From the NCBI GenBank assembly GCA_934196725.1, contig CAKPWR010000058.1, positions 1 through 16,738 of the forward strand: DNA of 16,738 bases, given 5' to 3'. Source of the DNA: an uncultured Prevotella sp. (GTDB lineage Bacteria > Bacteroidota > Bacteroidia > Bacteroidales > Bacteroidaceae). Below the pieces are notes generated by a model, which ran no database searches, was not told where the DNA came from, and saw only the letters and a program-made list of their open reading frames with translations. Both the position numbers and the translations under genes were made by a program. Below are positions 5,671-14,130 of the stretch, in pieces. Positions within the stretch are counted from its first letter, which is position 1, and each line of letters begins with the position of its first letter.

Positions 5671-8600
5671 ATGAAAAGAACTCATTTAATACTATTCGCT
5701 GGAATACTGTGCTGCTCTCCTGCCTGGGCAGGCGACGTGCTGGGTGGATATTTCTACCAGCAACAGACAGCACCTACGGGATGGGAATGGCAAAGTCCTG
5801 ATTCCGTGGCTGTTAACAAGCAGCAGCCACATGCCTGGTTCTTCTCGTTCAGAAACATTGACGAGGCGAGAAAGGTATTGCCGGAAAACAGTTCCTACTG
5901 GAAATCACTTGACGGAATGTGGAAATTCCATTGGGCGCCGAATCCTGATGAACGACCAAAGGACTTTTTCCGTACAGACTATGACGTTTCGAAATGGGAC
6001 GACATCAAGGTGCCAATGAACTGGAACATGGCTGGACTGCAGAGAGACGGAAAGAACAAGTACGGAGATCCGCTTTACTCCAACCAGCGCGTCATCTTCC
6101 AGCACTCCTGGCAGCCGATGAACGACTGGAAGGGTGGAGTGATGCGTACGCCGCCAAAAGACTGGATGACCTACCGTAACCGCAACGAGGTGGGTTCCTA
6201 TCGCAGAACCTTCTCCGTGCCTGCTGACTGGAAGGGACAGGAAATCTATCTCAACTTCGACGGAGTGGATTCCTTCTTCTATCTCTACATCAACGGCAAG
6301 TACGTAGGATTCTCGAAGAACTCCCGAAATCTGGCTGAATTCAATATTACACCTTATTTAAATAAGGAGGGTGAAGAGAATACGGTGGCAGTAGAGGTTT
6401 ACCGCCATTCTGACGGTTCCTTCCTCGAGAGTCAGGACATGTTCCGACTGCCAGGTATTTTCCGTACCGTGGCTCTGACGGCAAAGCCTCAGGTGCAGGT
6501 GAGAGACTTCAAGGCAATTCCTGACCTGGACGAAACCTACAGCAACGCCAAGCTCCACATCACAGCTCAGCTTCAGAACCTCTCGAAGAAGGCTATCAAG
6601 GGCTACACTATCCAGTATTCGCTCTACGCCAACCGTCTTTATTCTGACGAGAACACGCTGCTCAGCGGTGTAACCGCATCGGCTAAGCTCGCAGGCAAGC
6701 TGAACGCAAAGGGAGAAATAGAACTCGAAGCTACGCTGGATGCTGCCAACAAGGTGAACCTCTGGAGTGCAGAAGCACCTCATCGCTACACGCTGGTGGG
6801 CGAGCTGAAGGACGGAAAGGGCAGAACCGTGCAGACTTTCTCTACCTTCGTTGGTTTCAGAAAGGTGGAAATCAAGGAGACTCCGGCAGAAAAGGACGAG
6901 TTCGGACTGGCGGGAAGATACTATTATCTGAACGGTCAGCCTATCAAGCTGAAGGGCGTGAACCGTCATGAGAACAATGTTCAGGCAGGCCATACCGTGA
7001 GCCGCGAACAGATGGAGCACGAGGTGTTCCTCATGAAGCGTGGCAACATCAACCACGTGCGCAACTGCCACTATCCTGATGCTCCTTACTGGTATTATCT
7101 CTGCGACAAGTACGGAATCTACCTGGAGGACGAGGCCAACATAGAGAGCCATCAGTATTACTATGGCAAGCAGAGTCTGTCTCACGTTCCTGAGTTCCGC
7201 AACGCCCACATCGCAAGAAACATGGAGATGGTTCACGCTACTGTCAATCATCCTTCCGTGGTGATCTGGAGTCTGGGTAACGAGGCTGGTCCGGGCAAGA
7301 CCTTCGTGGACTGCTACAATGCCATCAAGGCTTACGACACCAGTCGCCCGGTTCAGTATGAGCGCAACAACGACATCGTGGACATGGGTTCCAACCAGTA
7401 TCCATCCATCGCATGGGTGCAGGGAGCCGTTCAGGGCAAGTACAAGCTGAAGTATCCGTTCCACATCTCAGAATATGCGCATTCCATGGGTAATGCCTGC
7501 GGAAACCTCATCGACTACTGGGACGCAATAGAGAGCACCAACTTCTTCATGGGTGGCGCCATCTGGGACTGGGTGGACCAGGCACTGGACAAGCAGGATC
7601 CTGCTACCGGCAAGACCTACTGGGCCTACGGTGGCGACTTCGGAAAGGACAACAAGCCTAACGACGGAATGTTCTGCATGAACGGAATCATGCGTCCTGA
7701 CCTCACTCCAAAGGCTCAGTACTTCGAGGTGAAGAAGGTTTACCAGAACGTGGGTGTCAAGGCAATCGACATGAAGCAGGGACAGATTGAAATCTTCAAC
7801 AAGAACTACTTCGAGCCTCTGAAGAACTATCAGATAGTATGGTCGCTCTATAAGGACGGAGTCTGCGTGAAGAAGAACCAGCCATTGCAGGGAGCCAAGA
7901 ACATCGTGGGTCCTAGAGAGAAGGGAATCTACACCTTGCCTTACGATTATGCGAGTCTGGATGCTAACAGCGAGTACTTCGTGACCGTTCAGTTCCTCCT
8001 GGGCAAGGACATGCCTTGGGCCAAGAAGGGTTATCCTCAGATGGAAGAGCAGCTGAGAGTGAAGGGTGCTGATGTTGCCGCTCCTTCTATCGCTGCAGTT
8101 GCCAAGAACGGCAAGGCGATGAAATATCAGCTGGACAAGGCTGCAAAACGTGCCAACATCACGGGCGAGAACTTCCAGGTGGCTTTCGACCTGAACACCG
8201 GAGCCATCTACAGCCTGAAGTACGGCAACCAGGAAATCATCAAGGACGGCAATGGTCCGAAGCTGGATGCTTACCGTGCGCCTACAGATAATGATGCTGG
8301 AATCGGTTACCACAACGCATGGTTCAAGAACGGACTCTATGACCTGCAGCACGTGGTGAAGAGCTGGACCATCACTCCTAACAAGAAGGACGGAACCTAC
8401 AAGCTCGACTTCACCGTGGAGAGCCAGGGCAAGGAAGGCTGCGACGTGAACTATGGCAACCGTGACCGCGACCCAGAGTCTTGCTACAATTTCGAGAAGA
8501 ACAAGCGCACCCTGACAGATGCTGATTTGAAGTTCACTTCCCGTCAGATCTACACCATCTACAAGGACGGTTCCATCGAAATGCAGAGCGCCATCGGAGC

Positions 8601-9591
8601 CAACCGCTCTAAGGTGATTCTGCCTCGTATCGGTTACTCAATGGTATTGCCAAGCGAGCTGAACCAGTATGATTACTACGGACGTGGACCGGTGAACAAC
8701 TATAACGACCGCAAGACCAGCCAGTTTATCGGTTGGTATCATAGTCCGGTGGCAGAGCAGGGCATCATGCTCCCTAAGCCTCAGGCACAGGGCAACCGCG
8801 AGGAGGTTCGCTGGTGCGCAGTTACCAACAGCCAGCAGCAGGGCGTCGTATTCATCTCCGACAGCACCATGTCAGCATCGGCTCTTCCTTGGAGTCAGCA
8901 GGAGTTGACCTTGGCTGCTCATCCTTATCAGTTGCCAAAGAGCAGCGGAACCCATCTGCACCTGGATGCGAAGGTTACCGGACTGGGTGGCGCAAGTTGC
9001 GGACAGGGTGGCCCTTTGACTCCTGATCAGGTTCGCAGCACTCCAACCACCTTCGGATTCATCATCCGTCCAGCCGTGAAGTCAGAGCTTCCAAATCTCG
9101 TGAAGGTTTCAGCTACGGGCAGAGAGATGGTGAAGGACATCATGCAGCAGATGAAGCAGAACCAGCAGAACACCGGTTTGCAGATTGCCTTTGCTTCCAG
9201 CCAGGAGCCTGATGAGGGCGATGCTTCTTACCTGGTAGACGGTGACCCTTCAACTATCTGGCACACAATGTATTCCATCACCTTGGCGAAGTATCCTCAC
9301 TGGGTTGACTTCGACGCCGGTAAGCAGAAGATGGTCAAGGGCTTCACCTACCTGGCTCGTCAGGACGGTTCGTTGAACGGTTGCATCAAGGATTATGAAA
9401 TCTATGTAAGCAACGACAACAAGACTTGGGGAGAGCCAGTTGCAAAGGGCAGTTTCGAGAAGACCGCCAAGCTGCAGAAGGTAATGTTCGGAAAGCCAGT
9501 CAAGGCCCGTTACGTACGTCTGCGTGCATTGAATGAACAGTCCGGTCAGGACTATGCTTCCGGAGCAGAGTTCACTCTTGTAACGGAATAA
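5671..9591 (+). CDS. Secreted GH2 beta-galactosidase with C-terminal F5/8C domain
   Basis: A 1306-residue LacZ-type enzyme that removes terminal beta-galactose. It has a Sec signal peptide (MKRTHLILFAGILCCSPAWA, cleavage before GD), so it works in the periplasm or outside, unlike cytoplasmic E. coli LacZ. Domains in order: GH2 sugar-binding (about 75-290), an immunoglobulin-like domain (to about 410), and a TIM barrel with acid/base Glu538 in SLGNEAG and nucleophile Glu601 in SEYAHSMGN. A DUF4981-like domain follows (about 690-800), then a beta-galactosidase small-chain domain (about 831-1125, with APTDNDAG and YYGRGPVNNYNDRKTS), and an F5/8 type C (discoidin/CBM32-like) domain from about 1171 to the end. 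The last domain is extra relative to LacZ and probably binds galactose-type glycans. All key catalytic residues are present. The neighbouring GH109 gene suggests host or mucin-type glycan use; plant galactans are an alternative. The gene ends at a strong bidirectional hairpin. Confidence 0.95.
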   Translation: MKRTHLILFAGILCCSPAWAGDVLGGYFYQQQTAPTGWEWQSPDSVAVNKQQPHAWFFSFRNIDEARKVLPENSSYWKSLDGMWKFHWAPNPDERPKDFFRTDYDVSKWDDIKVPMNWNMAGLQRDGKNKYGDPLYSNQRVIFQHSWQPMNDWKGGVMRTPPKDWMTYRNRNEVGSYRRTFSVPADWKGQEIYLNFDGVDSFFYLYINGKYVGFSKNSRNLAEFNITPYLNKEGEENTVAVEVYRHSDGSFLESQDMFRLPGIFRTVALTAKPQVQVRDFKAIPDLDETYSNAKLHITAQLQNLSKKAIKGYTIQYSLYANRLYSDENTLLSGVTASAKLAGKLNAKGEIELEATLDAANKVNLWSAEAPHRYTLVGELKDGKGRTVQTFSTFVGFRKVEIKETPAEKDEFGLAGRYYYLNGQPIKLKGVNRHENNVQAGHTVSREQMEHEVFLMKRGNINHVRNCHYPDAPYWYYLCDKYGIYLEDEANIESHQYYYGKQSLSHVPEFRNAHIARNMEMVHATVNHPSVVIWSLGNEAGPGKTFVDCYNAIKAYDTSRPVQYERNNDIVDMGSNQYPSIAWVQGAVQGKYKLKYPFHISEYAHSMGNACGNLIDYWDAIESTNFFMGGAIWDWVDQALDKQDPATGKTYWAYGGDFGKDNKPNDGMFCMNGIMRPDLTPKAQYFEVKKVYQNVGVKAIDMKQGQIEIFNKNYFEPLKNYQIVWSLYKDGVCVKKNQPLQGAKNIVGPREKGIYTLPYDYASLDANSEYFVTVQFLLGKDMPWAKKGYPQMEEQLRVKGADVAAPSIAAVAKNGKAMKYQLDKAAKRANITGENFQVAFDLNTGAIYSLKYGNQEIIKDGNGPKLDAYRAPTDNDAGIGYHNAWFKNGLYDLQHVVKSWTITPNKKDGTYKLDFTVESQGKEGCDVNYGNRDRDPESCYNFEKNKRTLTDADLKFTSRQIYTIYKDGSIEMQSAIGANRSKVILPRIGYSMVLPSELNQYDYYGRGPVNNYNDRKTSQFIGWYHSPVAEQGIMLPKPQAQGNREEVRWCAVTNSQQQGVVFISDSTMSASALPWSQQELTLAAHPYQLPKSSGTHLHLDAKVTGLGGASCGQGGPLTPDQVRSTPTTFGFIIRPAVKSELPNLVKVSATGREMVKDIMQQMKQNQQNTGLQIAFASSQEPDEGDASYLVDGDPSTIWHTMYSITLAKYPHWVDFDAGKQKMVKGFTYLARQDGSLNGCIKDYEIYVSNDNKTWGEPVAKGSFEKTAKLQKVMFGKPVKARYVRLRALNEQSGQDYASGAEFTLVTE

Positions 9592-9614
9592 AAATATAAA
9601 ATAAGAAATAAGAA

Positions 9615-9662
9615 ATCGCCCTGAAATGAGTTAAAAGCTACATTTCAGGGCGATATTTTTTT
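9615..9662. terminator. Terminator between convergent beta-galactosidase and rpiB genes
   Basis: ATCGCCCTGAAATG (9615-9628) and CATTTCAGGGCGAT (9641-9654) are perfect 14-bp arms with a 12-base loop, followed by seven T residues (9656-9662). The minus strand also runs into T-rich DNA, so it may serve both converging genes. The stem contains the CCCTGAAA/TTTCAGGGCG sequence of repeat box C. Confidence 0.9.
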
Positions 9663-9701
9663 GAAAACCTTTTTTAAAAATCCTTTCAGTTCAGACTGGG
9701 A

Positions 9702-10145
9702 TTAGTGCTGAACAGGGATTTTCTTAACACGGCGCTCATGACGACCACCTTCGAATGTGGTGCTGAAGAACTCGTCGAGAATAGTCTCAGCGGTCTTGTT
9801 GTCAACGAAACGGCCAGGAAGAACCAAAACATTGGCATCATTATGCTGACGAACAAGATGAGCAATCTCCTTGCACCATGCCAAACCGGCACGCACACCT
9901 TGATGCTTGTTCAATGTCATGGCAATACCTTCACCACTGCCACAAATACCAATACCAGGATAAACCTCACCGTTCTCAATGCCTTCAGCAAGAGCGTGAC
10001 CAAAGTCTGGATAGTCTACACTAGCATCGCTATAAGTACCGTAATCCTTAACAGGATAACCCTTCTTTTCCAAATATTCCAAAACGAACTGCTTCAATGG
10101 AAAACCTGCATGGTCGCATGCAATACCAACTGTCTTTACTTCCAT
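9702..10145 (-). CDS. rpiB: Ribose-5-phosphate isomerase B
   Basis: A 147-residue RpiB/LacAB-type sugar-phosphate isomerase, normal length for the family. It interconverts ribose 5-phosphate and ribulose 5-phosphate in the non-oxidative pentose phosphate pathway. Visible motifs are CDHAG (10-14), YPDF (45-48), the catalytic-cysteine loop GICGSGEG (66-73, with Cys68 as the expected base), NKHQGVRAGL (79-88) and HNDANVL (101-107). It is the last gene of the minus-strand pentose cluster, 158 bp after transketolase, with two inverted-repeat structures in that gap. No clear Bacteroidota promoter was seen just upstream, so read-through from transketolase is plausible. Confidence 0.95.
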   Translation of the reverse strand: MEVKTVGIACDHAGFPLKQFVLEYLEKKGYPVKDYGTYSDASVDYPDFGHALAEGIENGEVYPGIGICGSGEGIAMTLNKHQGVRAGLAWCKEIAHLVRQHNDANVLVLPGRFVDNKTAETILDEFFSTTFEGGRHERRVKKIPVQH

Positions 10146-10163
10146 AATACTTAAGCTTTTTAA

Positions 10164-10198
10164 GTGAAGAATTTAGAGTGTACTCTATATCACTTCAC
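10164..10198. promoter_or_regulatory. Imperfect palindrome upstream of rpiB
   Basis: GTGAAG (10164-10169) pairs with CTTCAC (10193-10198), and TAGAGT (10174-10179) pairs with ACTCTA (10182-10187) around GT. It lies 19 bases upstream of the rpiB start and could be an operator or leader hairpin. The role is not established. Confidence 0.4.
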
Positions 10199-10220
10199 AA
10201 GGTTAATATTTAAAGATTGA

Positions 10221-10288
10221 TAGGAGTTAGATGCTGGAAACAGGAAACTTGCCTATGGCAAAATCTCGTTCCAAACTTCTAACTCCTA
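10221..10288. repeat. 68-bp inverted-repeat element between transketolase and rpiB
   Basis: TAGGAGTTAGA (10221-10231) and TCTAACTCCTA (10278-10288) are perfect 11-bp inverted ends. Inside are complementary GGAA/TTCC and a small GCCTATGGC palindrome. It could be a small mobile-element-like repeat or the 3' hairpin of the transketolase transcript; it sits 16 bases past that gene's stop. Confidence 0.6.
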
Positions 10289-10303
10289 ACTAATTTATGC
10301 TAA

Positions 10304-12325
10304 TTAAGCATCAGCCAAGAAATCCTTTACCTGCTTGTAAACGTTCTCACCTGTGTAGCCGAGCTTCTCATCGAGCACCTTGTAAGGAGCAGAGAAACCG
10401 AAGCTCTCCATACCCCAAACCTTACCGTTGGCGCCTACGAGACCCTCGAGAGTTACAGGAAGACCAGCAGTCATACCGAAGATCTTAGCGTTCTTTGGCA
10501 ATACGCTCTCCTGATACTCCTTGCTCTGACCACGGAACAAGCCCTCTGATGGAGCACTTACCACGCGAACCTTGATGCCGTCGGCACGCAAAGCATCGCA
10601 ACCAGCCTCCAATGTAGAAACCTCAGAACCGCTAGCTACCAAGATAACGTCTGGATTCTCGTCGCTGCCTGCTACGATGTAAGCACCCTTGGCTGCCTGC
10701 TCATAGTCTGTTCCCTCTGGCAACTTAGCAATGCCCTGGCGAGAGAAGATCAAAGCTGTAGGAGTCTCAACATTCTCCATAGCGAGCTTCCAGCAAACTG
10801 TAGTCTCGTCAGCATCAGCTGGACGGAATACGCGAACGCTGTCCTTGCCTGCGTGGTTCTTCAACTTCTCCATCAAGCGGATCTGTGCCTCCTGCTCAAC
10901 TGGCTCGTGAGTAGGTCCATCCTCACCAACGCGGAATGCATCGTGAGTCCAGATGAACTTAACTGGAACCTGCATCAGGGCTGCGATACGAACAGCTGGC
11001 TTCATATAATCAGAGAATACGAAGAATGTACCCATTGCTGCAACCACACCACCGTGGAGCATCATACCGATACACATATCTGCCATAGTCAACTCAGCAA
11101 CACCTGCCTGGAAGAAAGCACCTGAGAAATCACCACGAACGATGCTCTTGGTCTTCTTCAAGAAACCGTCTGTCTTATCAGAGTTAGAAAGGTCAGCAGA
11201 TGCACAGATCATGTTAGGAACCTGCTCTGCCAAAACGCCGAGACAAGCAGCAGAAGCAGCACGAGTAGCTGAACCAGCCTTCTGCTCAACCTTGCTCCAG
11301 TCTACCTTTGGAGCCTTGCCGCTGAACCACTCATCCATCTGAGCAGCCTTCTCTGGGTTAGCTTTGCGCCACTCAGCCTCTGCTGCCTTGCGCTCAGCAA
11401 CGATCTTCTTCAACTCCTCAGCACGCTTAGCGTAGATTTCCTTTACATCGTCGAAGATGACGAATGCATTCTCAGGATCACCACCGAGGTGCTTGATTGT
11501 ATTTACATAAGCCTCGCCACCGAGAGGAGCACCGTGAGTATTGATGCAAGCCTCGTAGCTTGTGCCGTCTGCGCGGAGGGCACCCTTACCCATTACGGTC
11601 TTACCGATGATGAGGGTAGGGCGGTCCTGCTCCTTCTGAGCAGCATCGAGAGCCTCACGAATCTGAGCCACGTCGTTACCGTTGATCTTGATGACATTCC
11701 AGCCCCAAGCCTTGTACTTCATCTCAGTATCCTCGTTCATTACAACGCCACACTCTGTAGAGAGCTGGATGTCGTTAGAATCGTAGAACATGATAAGGTT
11801 GTTCAAACCGAGGTTACCAGCGATACGACCAACACCCTGAGAGATTTCCTCCTCTACAGCACCATCAGAAATGTATGCGTAAATTTTGTGCTGCATCATG
11901 GTTGAGCCCAGACGAGCCTCGAGGAACTTCTCAGCAACAGCTGCACCAGCTGCGAGGGCGTGGCCCTGACCGAGAGGACCAGATGAGTTCTCAATACCAC
12001 GCTGAAGGTCGAGCTCTGGGTGACCTGGAGTTACTGAACCCCACTGGCGGAACTGCTTGAGGTCTTCCATTGAGAAGAAACCGCGCATAGCCAAACCAGC
12101 ATAGAGCATTGGGCTCATGTGACCTGGGTCGAGGAAGAAGCGGTCGCGACCCGTCCATGTTGGATCTGATGGATCATAAACCAAGTACTCAGCGAAGAGC
12201 ACGTTGATGAAATCAGAACCACCCATCGCACCACCTGGGTGACCAGAGTTAGCCTTTTCTACCATTGAAGCAGCCAAGATACGGATATTATCTGCTGCAT
12301 GATTCATTACTTTAATGTCGTTCAT
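10304..12325 (-). CDS. tkt: Transketolase
   Basis: A 673-residue full-length transketolase that moves two-carbon units between pentose, triose and hexose phosphates using thiamine diphosphate. Visible motifs are SGHPGGAMG (27-35), GHMSPMLY (68-75), SSGPLGQG (114-121), the thiamine-diphosphate/metal motif starting SDG (153-155) and ending near YDSND (181-185), catalytic-dimer Glu411 in AGVAE, and THDAFRVGEDGPTHEPVE (460-477). SDG instead of GDG and GHMSP instead of GHGSM are, as I recall, usual in Bacteroidota transketolases rather than defects. It follows the GH51 gene by 147 bp and precedes rpiB by 158 bp on the same strand. Both enzymes return pentose phosphates to glycolysis, so this is probably a catabolic copy in the arabinose unit. 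Whether another transketolase exists in the genome cannot be seen. Confidence 0.95.
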   Translation of the reverse strand: MNDIKVMNHAADNIRILAASMVEKANSGHPGGAMGGSDFINVLFAEYLVYDPSDPTWTGRDRFFLDPGHMSPMLYAGLAMRGFFSMEDLKQFRQWGSVTPGHPELDLQRGIENSSGPLGQGHALAAGAAVAEKFLEARLGSTMMQHKIYAYISDGAVEEEISQGVGRIAGNLGLNNLIMFYDSNDIQLSTECGVVMNEDTEMKYKAWGWNVIKINGNDVAQIREALDAAQKEQDRPTLIIGKTVMGKGALRADGTSYEACINTHGAPLGGEAYVNTIKHLGGDPENAFVIFDDVKEIYAKRAEELKKIVAERKAAEAEWRKANPEKAAQMDEWFSGKAPKVDWSKVEQKAGSATRAASAACLGVLAEQVPNMICASADLSNSDKTDGFLKKTKSIVRGDFSGAFFQAGVAELTMADMCIGMMLHGGVVAAMGTFFVFSDYMKPAVRIAALMQVPVKFIWTHDAFRVGEDGPTHEPVEQEAQIRLMEKLKNHAGKDSVRVFRPADADETTVCWKLAMENVETPTALIFSRQGIAKLPEGTDYEQAAKGAYIVAGSDENPDVILVASGSEVSTLEAGCDALRADGIKVRVVSAPSEGLFRGQSKEYQESVLPKNAKIFGMTAGLPVTLEGLVGANGKVWGMESFGFSAPYKVLDEKLGYTGENVYKQVKDFLADA

Positions 12326-12381
12326 AACACAAATTACTTTATTTTGTTATTATTGTTTATTTTCTGCTGAAATATTCCTTT

Positions 12382-12445
12382 GACAATTCTGCTTCAGAAT
12401 GTCGAACTGTTTGTTCATCAGCTCCTTATGAGAAAAGAGCTGATG
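12382..12445. other. Two consecutive hairpins between GH51 gene and transketolase
   Basis: GACAATTCTG/CAGAATGTC (12382-12403, one bulged A, 3-base loop) and CATCAGCTC/GAGCTGATG (12416-12445, perfect 9-bp arms, 12-base loop). No T-run follows on the minus strand, so they are not classic terminators. They may protect the 3' end of the GH51 message, act as processing sites, or form part of the transketolase leader. Confidence 0.55.
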
Positions 12446-12472
12446 GAATTTAGATTTTACCCTACAAATATA

Positions 12473-14044
12473 CTACTTTATTTTCAAAACTACGATAGAT
12501 TTTGCAGGAATTTTAACCTTGAGGGTATTTTTCTTGACTTTTGCATCCTTGAAGGCAGTTGGCTTCACTACCTCCGGGTGCTCAAAATCATTATAGTCGC
12601 TCACCTTCTTGCAAGTAAGAATCTGTCCGTTGACAGCCTTTGGAGCAGCAACACCATCCAGGTTGAACTCAACTTCCTGAGCCTTGTCAAGACTTACGTT
12701 GGCAAGAGAAACCACGATGGTTCCGTCTGCCTTCTTGGCAGCAGATGTAGAAACCAGAGGAATCTTTCTGCCGTCCTTCGCATGGCTGTCGCCACGAACG
12801 TCCATAGAATCGCACTTCACGTCCATTGGGAGATAGGTTGCCTCCTGGAAGTCCTTATACATGTTGAATACATGATAGGTAGGAGTCAGAACCATGTGAC
12901 CGGTTCCCTTAGTATCGGTGAGAATCATAGACTGGAGCACGTTCACGATCTGTGCGATGTTGGTCATCTTCACACGCTCAGTATGACGATGGAAAACATT
13001 CAACGAGAGGGCTGCAACGAAAGCGTCGCGCATACAGTTCTGCTGATAGAGATGGCCCTTGATGGTGCCTGGCTCTTCATCCCACCAGGTTCCCCATTCG
13101 TCAACGAGGAGAGCCACCTGCTTCTTTGGATCAGCCTTGTCCATGATTGCCTCGTGCTTCTTGATTACATCTTCAATGCCGAGCGCCTTGCCCAAGGTCC
13201 AGTAGTAATCCTCGTTGCTGAACTTGGTAGCAGAACCCTTGCTGCCGCTCCAACCCATTACAGTATAATAATGTAAGGAAATAGCATTGGCACGGTTGCC
13301 GATGCGGTCCATCAAGACCTTGGTCCAGTCGTAATCGTAATCGCTGGCTCCGGAAGCAATCTTGTAAAGCTGGTTGCCGTCATAGTTGCGGCAATAAACA
13401 GAGTAACGGCGGAAGAGGTCTGAATAATATTCTGGGCGCATGTTTCCACCGCAACCCCAGCTCTCATTACCCACACCAAGGAACTTCACCTTCCAAGCCT
13501 TGTCGCGACCGTTCTGTCGGCGGAGCTTAGCCATAGGAGTGTCACCGTCGCTGGTCATGTATTCTACCCACTTGGCAAGTTCCTCAACGGTTCCAGAACC
13601 CACGTTGCCGCTGATGTAAGGTTCGCAACCCAACATTTCGCAGAGATTCAGGAACTCGTGAGTACCGAAAGAGTTGTCTTCGATAGTTCCACCCCAGTTG
13701 TTGTTCTGCATCTTAGGGCGATTCTCACGAGGGCCGATTCCGTCCATCCAGTGATACTCGTCAGCGAAACATCCTCCAGGCCATCTTAATACAGGCACTT
13801 TCAAGTCCTTGAGAGCTTGGAGCACGTCGTTGCGGTAACCTTGTGTGTTAGGAATCTTGGAATCAGGACCTACCCAGAGTCCACCATAGATGCAGCTACC
13901 GAGATGCTCGGCAAACTGTCCGTAAATCTCTTTATTGATTTTCTGCTTACCTTGGTTTGCATGAATTGTTCCTGTTACATTCTGAGCCTGTGCTGTGAAT
14001 GCAACTGCTGCAGAAAGCAATGTGGTTGCGAAAAGTTTCTTCAT
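12473..14044 (-). CDS. Secreted GH51 alpha-L-arabinofuranosidase
   Basis: A 523-residue protein from the ATG at 14044. The frame is open further upstream to 14113, but 14044 is chosen because it starts a Sec signal peptide ([20 protein letters not shown], cleavage before QN). GH51 enzymes remove terminal alpha-L-arabinofuranose from arabinan, arabinogalactan or arabinoxylan by a retaining mechanism. Landmarks are YGQFAEHLG (41-49), RWPGG (87-91), acid/base Glu194 in [15 protein letters not shown] (258-261) and nucleophile Glu316 in [11 protein letters not shown]. The C-terminal beta-sandwich (about 385-523) ends in VPAKS-like [12 protein letters not shown]. Length is normal for the family. 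It lies between ribulokinase and transketolase on the same strand, so export of the polymer-cleaving enzyme is genetically linked to cytoplasmic arabinose use. The gap to ribulokinase is 86 bp and contains a perfect hairpin. Confidence 0.95.
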   Translation of the reverse strand: MKKLFATTLLSAAVAFTAQAQNVTGTIHANQGKQKINKEIYGQFAEHLGSCIYGGLWVGPDSKIPNTQGYRNDVLQALKDLKVPVLRWPGGCFADEYHWMDGIGPRENRPKMQNNNWGGTIEDNSFGTHEFLNLCEMLGCEPYISGNVGSGTVEELAKWVEYMTSDGDTPMAKLRRQNGRDKAWKVKFLGVGNESWGCGGNMRPEYYSDLFRRYSVYCRNYDGNQLYKIASGASDYDYDWTKVLMDRIGNRANAISLHYYTVMGWSGSKGSATKFSNEDYYWTLGKALGIEDVIKKHEAIMDKADPKKQVALLVDEWGTWWDEEPGTIKGHLYQQNCMRDAFVAALSLNVFHRHTERVKMTNIAQIVNVLQSMILTDTKGTGHMVLTPTYHVFNMYKDFQEATYLPMDVKCDSMDVRGDSHAKDGRKIPLVSTSAAKKADGTIVVSLANVSLDKAQEVEFNLDGVAAPKAVNGQILTCKKVSDYNDFEHPEVVKPTAFKDAKVKKNTLKVKIPAKSIVVLKIK

Positions 14045-14083
14045 TATTCTTATAAGTTTTATTTTTTGTTGTTCTTTGATAAG

Positions 14084-14120
14084 AATACGTTTGTGGAGAC
14101 TGATTCCCCACAAACGTATT
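14084..14120. promoter_or_regulatory. Perfect 13-bp hairpin between ribulokinase and GH51 genes
   Basis: AATACGTTTGTGG (14084-14096) and CCACAAACGTATT (14108-14120) flank an 11-base loop. On the minus strand it starts 11 bases past the ribulokinase stop and ends 39 bases before the GH51 start, with no T-run after it. It could stabilise or separate the two messages, or be an operator. Each arm contains TACGTTTG, a match to the -7 consensus, but no -33 partner is in place. Confidence 0.6.
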
Positions 14121-14130
14121 GATTATTTTG

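Noticed and set aside
6358..8352. Long open frames on the minus strand opposite the beta-galactosidase (about 368 and 294 codons)
   Set aside because: They lie wholly within a gene with intact catalytic motifs, show no recognisable domain, and reflect the GC-biased codon pattern of the true frame.
10304..12325. Loss of function of transketolase because of SDG instead of GDG
   Set aside because: The rest of the thiamine-diphosphate motif and all active-site segments are intact, and the variant is, as I recall, normal in Bacteroidota.
12465..12472. TAnnTTTG-like box on the minus strand upstream of transketolase
   Set aside because: No TTTG element at 19-21 bases; the nearest is only 12 bases away and inside the GH51 coding end.
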